Shown here: one piece after another, positions 1 to 4,013 of the stretch
Layout of the letters: every line of letters starts with the position of its first letter
Position numbering within the stretch: position 1 is the first letter of the stretch
NCBI GenBank assembly: GCA_009782165.1
Contig: WQUH01000130.1
Coordinates: forward strand, 1 to 5,045
Source: Pseudomonadota bacterium
GTDB taxonomy: Bacteria; Desulfobacterota; Desulfobulbia; Desulfobulbales; Desulfobulbaceae
Direction of reading: 5' to 3'
DNA: 5,045 nucleotides
Made by a program: the position numbers and the translations under genes
Notes under the pieces: generated by a model
Told to the model about the DNA's origin: nothing
Databases searched by the model: none
The model's input: the letters and a program-made list of their open reading frames with translations, nothing else

Positions 1-1
1 G

Positions 2-841
2 TCAGCGGCTGTCGCGCAGGCAGCAGATCAGGGTCTTGTAGACCAGTTTGGCCGCGAGCAGATGGGCGTGCAGACCGTTTTTCTGGGGGACCAGACCGGT
101 GACGTCAAAGCCGATGATCGCCTTTTCCCGGGCCACCATCCGGATCAGATTGTTGACCGTGTACCAATCGAGGCCGCCGGGCTCGGGTTTGGTCACGGCA
201 GGCATGCAGGCCGGGTCGAACACGTCGAGATGGATGGCCAGATACACCTTCTCGCTCAGCACGTCAATGGCATCGGCCGCGGCATTTAAGCCGTTGCTGA
301 AGATGTCCCGGGCAAAGACCAGGTTATCGATGAGGATCTTGCTCTTTTCCGCCTTGGCCATGCTGCGGATGCCGACATGGGAGACCATGCATATTTCCCG
401 GACCCGCGTCATGGCGTCGGGCTCGGTGGGCTGGATCGGATCGACCAGATGCGGGTGGGCGCCGAGATGCAGGACGCTGAGGTTGTTGTCCTGGGCCAGG
501 GCCGCGCGGACCAGCCCTTCGGTGATCAGGTGGCTGCCGCCAATGGCGGCGACCAGCTTGCCCTTCTTGAAGTGCGGACTGCTTTGGTTGGCGATCTCAT
601 CCAGGGCGTCCGGTTGATTTTCCGGGCAGACCAGGGGGTCCAGGGTATGCAGGTTCAACTCGTCGAGATTGGTGTTGGTCTCGACATCGTAGGCGGACAG
701 CATCTGCGAGGCCTGAAGAATGGCCTCGGGGCCCTTGTCCATGCCGGGTGTGCGGTTTGTGCCGCCGTACGGGATGGGCAGAATGACTGCCTTGGCCTGA
801 GGGTACGGTGGCTTTTTGGCCGATAGATTGAGGAAATTCAT
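2..841 (-). CDS. Ureohydrolase-fold protein (agmatinase/arginase superfamily) with an altered metal site
   Basis: A 279-residue protein of the agmatinase/arginase superfamily, close to full family length. The N-terminal core is typical (IPYGGTNRTPG then GPEAIL, residues 23-42), as is the PEPGG segment (219-223). Canonical agmatinases hold two Mn ions with His of GGDHS, the D-x-H-x-D of DAHTD and both Asp of DIDxxDP. Here these read GGSHL (101-105), GAHPH (127-131) and AIHLDVFDP (202-210). Two His (104, 129) and one Asp (206) are kept, but the other three ligand positions are Gly127, His131 and His204. The conserved Glu of the GFDVVE motif is Gly249 (GFDVTG). Codons GGC, CAT and CAT are clear in the sequence, so this is not a translation artefact. 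Start: ATG at 841 has a GAGGTG Shine-Dalgarno (complement of 849-854) 7 nt upstream. It lies 65 bp after the LysW-like gene with no strong terminator between, so probably cotranscribed. The fold is confident. Agmatinase activity is doubtful, so I give no symbol. Confidence 0.85.
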   Translation of the reverse strand: MNFLNLSAKKPPYPQAKAVILPIPYGGTNRTPGMDKGPEAILQASQMLSAYDVETNTNLDELNLHTLDPLVCPENQPDALDEIANQSSPHFKKGKLVAAIGGSHLITEGLVRAALAQDNNLSVLHLGAHPHLVDPIQPTEPDAMTRVREICMVSHVGIRSMAKAEKSKILIDNLVFARDIFSNGLNAAADAIDVLSEKVYLAIHLDVFDPACMPAVTKPEPGGLDWYTVNNLIRMVAREKAIIGFDVTGLVPQKNGLHAHLLAAKLVYKTLICCLRDSR

Positions 842-906
842 GCGTCAGCACCTCAAAAACAAAAATTCATGTGAACTGCGGGCTTTCGGAGATCCGACCG
901 GCTCAA

Positions 907-1143
907 TCAGTCGTATTCCTCGTCGTAGCGGTCATCCGATTCATCGAGATTGGCATCGATGTCGTCGTCAAGCAGTTTGAGGTGAAGAGGATCGAGCGAA
1001 CGAATCATGAATTCGGCCTCGCAATCGTTGCAGTACACAATATCTTCTTCCTCGCAAAAACCGTCCACGATGATGTCGCCACCGCAGATCGAACACTCCT
1101 CGATCTGGACCTCTTCTTCATCATGCTCTTTATCAACAGCCAT
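907..1143 (-). CDS. Small acidic LysW-like zinc-ribbon protein
   Basis: A 78-residue protein with 30 Asp/Glu against only 4 Lys/Arg. Two cysteine pairs, CSIC (17-20) and CNDC (38-41) separated by 17 residues, should bind one zinc ion. They are followed by AEFMIRSLDPLHLKLL (43-58). This order (CxxCG, 16-17 residues, CxxC, acidic strand, SLDPLxL, acidic tail) matches by eye the LysW/ArgW amino-group carrier proteins of lysine and arginine biosynthesis. LysW proteins are about 54 residues and end in EDWGE, whose terminal Glu carries the substrate. This protein has about 14 extra N-terminal residues, an additional Cys30, and ends in DEEYD. It therefore may not act as a classical carrier, and a structural or protein-partner role is possible. 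Start: ATG at 1143, preceded by a weak purine stretch (ACGGGGA). The downstream neighbour is the ureohydrolase-like gene. The zinc ribbon is confident, the LysW kinship probable, the function unknown. Confidence 0.82.
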   Translation of the reverse strand: MAVDKEHDEEEVQIEECSICGGDIIVDGFCEEEDIVYCNDCEAEFMIRSLDPLHLKLLDDDIDANLDESDDRYDEEYD

Positions 1144-1237
1144 GGGTTATCCCCGTAAGATGGGTTTATGTCGTCAGGCCCCTGGTGTGTGTGTGCCGCC
1201 ATCCTGCCGTCATGGTTTGGGGCCCGATTCTCTCAAG

Positions 1238-1311
1238 GCAGATGCCGCGTTGCTCGCAGATGGAAATATACCGCATCTGCTCTGTCAATAGAAAATTAGT
1301 GATACCGCATC
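1238..1311. repeat. GCAGATG heptamer array with 18-bp periodicity; candidate operator region
   Basis: GCAGATG occurs at 1238-1244 and 1256-1262, and its reverse complement CATCTGC at 1274-1280. The starts are exactly 18 bp apart. The last two form a perfect 7-bp inverted repeat with an 11-bp centre. A 10-base direct repeat, ATACCGCATC, lies at 1268-1277 and 1302-1311, 34 bp apart. The array ends about 95 bp before the start codon of the LysW-like gene and sits beside a TTGACA hexamer (complement of 1283-1288). Such spacing suits either a regulator binding site or leader-RNA hairpins. No known regulator can be assigned from the motif. Confidence 0.4.
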
Positions 1312-1345
1312 GGCAAAGCGCCATCTCTGTGCCTGAAAATGGACG

Positions 1346-1373
1346 AAAAAACGCCAGGGCTTGCTGTTCCTGG
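1346..1373 (-). terminator. Weak terminator-like hairpin reading left
   Basis: On the minus strand, CCAGG (complement of 1369-1373) can pair with CCTGG (complement of 1354-1358) across a 10-nt loop, followed after CG by six T (complement of 1346-1351). The stem is only 5 bp, so this is marginal. It lies about 200 bp ahead of the LysW-like gene with no gene upstream of it on that strand. If real it would end a short RNA or act as a leader attenuator. Confidence 0.2.
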
Positions 1374-1643
1374 TCCTGAAGGGGCGGGGATTGATTATGA
1401 CCGCGCGCATTTCTTCATTATGTACTTGCTTTTTTTCCCAAGACCGAATAATTAAAAACTAACGATTGTTCTTAATTGGACTGCACCACCAGTTCCATCC
1501 ATCCGCAAGGCAAAGGCACGACGAACGCATCACCACTCCCGCCTGCTGTTTGTGATTCAAAGGACAATACAACCATAACCACCGGACAGGCGATGGGCGA
1601 CCGCATCACCAAGGCTGTGCGGAGCGGTGAAAGTGGTCGATCT

Positions 1644-1702
1644 CCCTGTCGTTGTTGCGGCGCCTGTCTGTACCGTCGACCCTACGGTTGGCGCCGACAG
1701 GG
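1644..1702. other. Composite inverted repeat, potential structured RNA or DNA hairpin
   Basis: Three nested stems fit together: CCCTGTC/GACAGGG (1644-1650 with 1696-1702), GGCGCC/GGCGCC (1659-1664 with 1690-1695) and ACCGT/ACGGT (1672-1676 with 1684-1688). The terminal loop is 7 nt. There is an 8-nt bulge (1651-1658) between the first two stems, and a 7-against-1 internal loop between the second and third. That gives 18 base pairs in 59 nt. No T-run follows on either strand, so it is not a standard terminator. It lies upstream of the 1753 promoter and so would not be in that transcript. Confidence 0.35.
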
Positions 1703-1752
1703 TGCCGCTGATTGGAGATTTTAGGCAACTTCTTGATTTATTAAAAATTAAT

Positions 1753-1781
1753 TTGACCGATTGCCGGGAACACCATATAAC
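1753..1781 (+). promoter_or_regulatory. Sigma70-type promoter for the zinc-ribbon gene
   Basis: TTGACC (1753-1758) and TATAAC (1776-1781) are separated by exactly 17 bp. Each differs from consensus at one base. An AT-rich stretch directly upstream (about 1725-1752) could serve as an UP element. Transcription would start near 1788, giving a leader of about 65 nt before the ATG at 1854. It probably drives both the zinc-ribbon gene and the gene at 2097. Confidence 0.65.
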
Positions 1782-1843
1782 AGTAACTAGTGGGTGGCGG
1801 GTATGGTGGGACCGGCTGGCCACGGAACGGGATTTCAGCATCT

Positions 1844-1849
1844 GGAGAG
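1844..1849 (+). promoter_or_regulatory. Shine-Dalgarno that fixes the start of the zinc-ribbon gene
   Basis: GGAGAG, 4-6 nt ahead of ATG 1854. It supports a start 60 bp inside the longest open frame (ATG 1794), whose first 20 codons encode a glycine-rich stretch without family resemblance and overlap the promoter leader. Confidence 0.75.
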
Positions 1850-1853
1850 AGCA

Positions 1854-2045
1854 ATGCTGGCGATTTGCGAAGAATGTTCCAAAAAATACAATATCGATGG
1901 ATCCAAGATGAAAGGGGACCGGGCCCGTTTTTCCTGCAAGGAATGCGGCCACATCATTGTGGTGGTCAGGCAGGAACAGACCGATCCTCATCATGATCCG
2001 GACGCAGCGTCCGATTCGGCTGCATCCCCCCGAGATTCAGCCTGA
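1854..2045 (+). CDS. MJ0042-type zinc-ribbon small protein
   Basis: A 63-residue protein made almost entirely of an N-terminal zinc ribbon: CEEC (5-8), KKYNID, 19 residues between pairs, then CKEC (28-31) followed by GHIIVVV. This is the pattern of the MJ0042 family zinc finger, which in Desulfobacterota and Myxococcota commonly caps larger signalling or secretion proteins. Here the domain stands alone, followed by a disordered tail rich in Asp, Ser and Ala (41-63). Start at ATG 1854 is chosen because of the strong Shine-Dalgarno and because the ribbon normally begins within a few residues of the N-terminus. The next gene starts 51 bp downstream on the same strand with no terminator between, so they are likely an operon. 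The zinc-binding role is probable. The biological partner is unknown, and the downstream protein is the obvious candidate. Confidence 0.85.
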   Translation: MLAICEECSKKYNIDGSKMKGDRARFSCKECGHIIVVVRQEQTDPHHDPDAASDSAASPRDSA

Positions 2046-2096
2046 ATGCGTCAGCCCGCCCGAACGGTCGCATATCGCCAACCCGGGATTTGATCC

Positions 2097-2687
2097 ATGC
2101 TTCTACCGCGAGAAAAGCCCTATCTGGACGGCTTGAACAGCTACTACCTGCATCTGGAACGGTTCATCGAGCACATGCAGGGTGAGGTCGGTTCGGGTGG
2201 GGTCCATTGCCTGTCGCCCGGCCTGGAGATGATGATCTATTTCAACGAGCAGGAGATCATCAGCAATCTGCTCCAGAGCAAAGGGCAGCCAGCCGCCTTT
2301 GTTCCTTCCCTCGAAATCGCCCGCGCCGCCTTTTACAGCGCCACCTATGCGGTCAATGTTTTTCAGCTCGACCCCCATGCCATTTTTTTCTGGGCGCAGA
2401 TGCAATCGTTTCAGCGGGCCAAGGCTTCCCTGAAATCGACGGAGATTCCCTTGCCCGATCTGATCTTCCGCCTCAGACAGAAACATTTCTCCGGGTTCAT
2501 CGATGTGCAACTGGTGAAAAAAAATGACGGCGGCATTCTGTTCTTCAACGATGGGAACCGGATCGGCGGCTCATACTCCTGGGGCAAGGGCGGCATGAGC
2601 ATGTCCGACGAACATTACCACACCTTGCTCAGCCGGATCCAACTGCACGAGGGAACCTTTACCTTCGGCACCTTTCTCAAGGAGTAG
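2097..2687 (+). CDS. Uncharacterised 196-residue protein with DUF4388/PATAN-like features
   Basis: I do not recognise this protein firmly. It has no signal peptide and no clear membrane segment, so it is probably cytoplasmic. Residues 120-196 (PDLIFRLRQKHFSGFIDVQL, then GGILFFNDGNRIGGSY, then a closing helix and FTFGTF) resemble DUF4388/PATAN-like domains, which have a helix, a 'tGfl.v' strand and a 'g.l.F.dG.i' hairpin and occur in bacterial signalling proteins. Residues 23-60 (EHMQGEVGSGGVHCL, MMIYFNEQEIIS) show a similar strand-hairpin, so the protein may hold two related halves. Between them is a helical, aromatic-rich stretch (73-112). Start: ATG 2097 with GGGA about 8 nt upstream. It follows the zinc-ribbon gene closely, which suggests a shared function, possibly in signalling. 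Its stop lies 11 bp inside the end of the convergent rlmN. Codon use looks like that of its neighbours. Confidence 0.8.
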   Translation: MLLPREKPYLDGLNSYYLHLERFIEHMQGEVGSGGVHCLSPGLEMMIYFNEQEIISNLLQSKGQPAAFVPSLEIARAAFYSATYAVNVFQLDPHAIFFWAQMQSFQRAKASLKSTEIPLPDLIFRLRQKHFSGFIDVQLVKKNDGGILFFNDGNRIGGSYSWGKGGMSMSDEHYHTLLSRIQLHEGTFTFGTFLKE

Positions 2688-3801
2688 GCGGCGGTTTCCG
2701 GCCGTCTTCGTCGGCTTTCCTGTCCGCTGTCCCGCCCGACTCTCCCGTCTTTTCGTTCCATCCCTTGCCGGCCAACTGTCCACAGGCGGCGGCAATGTCT
2801 TCCCCTCTGCTCTGGCGGATAAAAACCGTGTAGCCGCGACTGCGCAGGATGTGCTGAAAGTGGAGGATGCGCTCCTGGCCTGGGCTTTTGTAGGCGGGGT
2901 TGCCGGCGGGATTGACCGCCAGCAGGTTGATCTTGCACGGCACCTCCCGCAGCAGCCCGGCCAGTTGCTCCGCATCGCGGTCGCTGTCGTTGATGCCGTC
3001 AAGCAGGGTGTATTCGAACATGATCCGTTTGCGCCGTTTCTGGCGGTAGGTGCGGCAGGTTTCGATCAGTTCCGCGATCGGATACCGGTTGTTGACCGGC
3101 ATCAGCCGGCTCCGCACCGCATCGTTGGCGGCGTGCAGGGAAACCGCCAGGTTGACGTCGGTGAGATCGCCTAATTGTTTCATCTGCGGCGCCAGACCGC
3201 AGGTGGAGACGGTGATCCGGCGGTTGGAAAAGTCCAGACCGCGCTGTTCGGTGAAAATGGAGATGGCGTCAAGCAGATGGTCGAAGTTGGCCAGCGGCTC
3301 GCCCATACCCATGAACACCAGGTTGGTGAGCGGCCCCCGGTCGTGGGCAAGGGTCCAGTCCCGCACCGCGCACACCTGGTTGACAATCTCAGCGGTGGTC
3401 AGGTTGCGGGAAAATCCCATGGCGCCGGTCAGGCAGAAGCCGCAGCCCATGGCGCAGCCCACCTGGGTGGAGAGGCAGAGGGTGTTGCGCTCCTCTTCGG
3501 GGATGAGCACCGATTCGATCAGGCGTCCGTCCGCCAGCAGAAAGGCGAATTTGACCGCGCCGTCGCGGGAGCATTCCACCTGGAATTCGTCAAACCGGCT
3601 GATGGTTGCCGATTCGGCGAGGATGGCCCGAAACTCTTTGGCCAGGTCGGTCATCTGGGAGAATTCGGCGATGCCGGGCTTATAGATCCAGGCCAGGAGC
3701 TGGCGTCCCCGGAACGAAGGCTGCCCCAACGACTCGACAAAGCGGACCAGTTGGTGCTGGGTACAGTTTTTCAGATCGGTTTTCGCTGCTTGGGTGTGCA
3801 T
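2677..3801 (-). CDS. rlmN: Dual-specificity RNA methyltransferase RlmN
   Basis: Radical SAM enzyme that methylates C2 of A2503 in 23S rRNA and, in characterised members, A37 of some tRNAs. It is 374 residues, usual family length. The N-terminal helical RNA-binding domain (about 10-65, SFRGRQLLAWIYKPG) is followed by the radical SAM core. The cluster motif CAMGCGFC gives Cys116, Cys120 and Cys123. Cys109 matches E. coli Cys118, and Cys340 in AACGQLAG matches the methyl-carrying Cys355. Also visible are GMGEPL (165-170), STCGLAP (199-205), SLHAANDAVR (221-230) and INLLAVNP (291-298). All key residues are present. After LAG (343-345) there is a charged, proline-ending tail of about 29 residues without family resemblance. 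Start ATG 3801 has only a weak GGAT ribosome site, but the N-terminus aligns well. It is convergent with, and overlaps by 11 bp, the gene ending at 2687. serC lies upstream behind a terminator, so rlmN probably has its own promoter, which I could not identify. Confidence 0.97.
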   Translation of the reverse strand: MHTQAAKTDLKNCTQHQLVRFVESLGQPSFRGRQLLAWIYKPGIAEFSQMTDLAKEFRAILAESATISRFDEFQVECSRDGAVKFAFLLADGRLIESVLIPEEERNTLCLSTQVGCAMGCGFCLTGAMGFSRNLTTAEIVNQVCAVRDWTLAHDRGPLTNLVFMGMGEPLANFDHLLDAISIFTEQRGLDFSNRRITVSTCGLAPQMKQLGDLTDVNLAVSLHAANDAVRSRLMPVNNRYPIAELIETCRTYRQKRRKRIMFEYTLLDGINDSDRDAEQLAGLLREVPCKINLLAVNPAGNPAYKSPGQERILHFQHILRSRGYTVFIRQSRGEDIAAACGQLAGKGWNEKTGESGGTADRKADEDGRKPPPTP

Positions 3802-3820
3802 CCGGGTGATCCAATGTGGT

Positions 3821-3835
3821 TTATCCGCTCACAAT
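3821..3835. promoter_or_regulatory. Exact 15-base match to the lac operator core
   Basis: The plus strand reads TTATCCGCTCACAAT, identical to 15 contiguous bases of the E. coli lac O1 operator. The flanks do not continue the match on either side, so vector sequence is unlikely. The site lies about 20 bp upstream of the rlmN start codon. No LacI-family gene is in the window, so function is unsupported and chance is possible. Confidence 0.2.
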
Positions 3836-3945
3836 GCGCGGCGCGCCTCGGGCGCAGGGGGCAGGGCGAGGGCATCGCCGTCGGCGAGAAACAGGGTGGC
3901 CTGGCGCTGGCCGGGCGGCCGGATGATGTCTCCTTGATAATCCAC
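3829..3945 (-). CDS. Possible 38-codon reading frame upstream of rlmN
   Basis: From a GTG at 3945 the minus strand encodes VDYQGDIIRPPGQRQATLFL and 18 more residues, ending in EARRAL and TGA at 3829-3831. Third codon positions are strongly G/C, as in the real genes here, which is the main argument for coding. Against it: the GTG has no Shine-Dalgarno, since it sits directly behind the T-run of the serC terminator. The one good AAGGAGA motif lies inside the frame, with no standard start codon at proper distance. The first ten residues resemble the N-terminus (YxGxIIRPP) I recall for a group of radical SAM proteins, but the CxxxCxxC that should follow is absent. It may be a remnant, a leader peptide or noncoding. 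Confidence 0.25.
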   Translation of the reverse strand: MDYQGDIIRPPGQRQATLFLADGDALALPPAPEARRAL

Positions 3946-3953
3946 GGGCAGTG

Positions 3954-3991
3954 AAAAAAACCCGGTCCGCAGTAGCGACCGCGGACCGGGT
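3954..3991 (-). terminator. Intrinsic terminator of serC
   Basis: A perfect 11-bp inverted repeat (3960-3970 with 3981-3991; core CCCGGTCCGC/GCGGACCGGG) with a 10-nt loop is followed, on the minus strand, by a run of T (complement of the A-run 3954-3960). It lies 22 bp past the serC stop codon. The plus-strand side has no T-run, so it works leftward only. A second A/T-rich tract (about 3998-4013) lies between the stop and the hairpin. Confidence 0.92.
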
Positions 3992-4013
3992 ACAGGTGAA
4001 AAAATAAAAAAAA

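Larger units (their letters stand above)
1144..1853. other. 710-bp intergenic region without a convincing gene
   Basis: This region separates the divergent LysW-like gene (leftward) and zinc-ribbon gene (rightward). Reading frames crossing it have no recognisable domains and poor start signals. It contains a (GT)5G run at 1185-1195, an imperfect long-range pair GGCCCC/GGGGCC (1177-1182 and 1219-1224), the GCAGATG heptamer array, a weak leftward terminator-like hairpin, an AT-rich island at about 1411-1480 with an AATTAA/TTAATT inverted pair (1450-1455, 1472-1477), a composite inverted repeat at 1644-1702, a second AT-rich stretch at about 1725-1760 and the rightward promoter. No confident promoter for the leftward operon was found: the TTGACA (complement of 1283-1288) has a TATATT only 12 bp away, too close for a standard sigma70 pair. 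Confidence 0.6.

Noticed and set aside
870..906. Hairpin TCGGA/TCCGA between the LysW-like and ureohydrolase genes as a terminator
   Set aside because: Five pairs at most with a tiny loop and no T-run.
1254..1290. Sigma70 promoter for the LysW-like operon from TTGACA (complement of 1283-1288)
   Set aside because: The only TATA-like hexamer (TATATT) is 12 bp away. At 16-18 bp the sequence does not resemble a -10 element.
1330..1380. Guanidine riboswitch, considered because of the neighbouring ureohydrolase
   Set aside because: GGACGAAAAAACG recalls the ACGR loops, but the paired hairpins needed for a guanidine-II element, and the conserved cores of the other classes, are not present.
1495..1560. 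Cyclic-di-GMP riboswitch-like GCAAGGCAAAGG
   Set aside because: The conserved core segments and tetraloop-receptor layout of the class I aptamer are not found around it.
1476..1724. Plus-strand 82-codon frame
   Set aside because: Low-complexity sequence without a domain, no good ribosome site, and overlaps the composite inverted repeat.
1794..1853. Upstream ATG 1794 as start of the zinc-ribbon gene
   Set aside because: It would add 20 residues without resemblance to the family, and lacks the clear GGAGAG site found before ATG 1854.
1627..1911. Plus-strand frame of up to 94 codons beginning VKVVDLPVVV
   Set aside because: The first half has a protein-like look and a GGAG nearby, but it runs through the promoter at 1753-1781 and overlaps the well-supported zinc-ribbon gene. 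The second half is plainly a shadow, and no domain is recognisable.
1557..1994. Minus-strand 145-codon frame opposite the zinc-ribbon gene
   Set aside because: Antisense to a better-supported gene, Ser/Thr-rich shadow composition and no family resemblance.
3175..3954. Plus-strand 259-codon frame opposite rlmN
   Set aside because: Long only because GC-rich rlmN leaves the opposite frame open; RlmN carries all catalytic motifs, and this frame has no recognisable domain.
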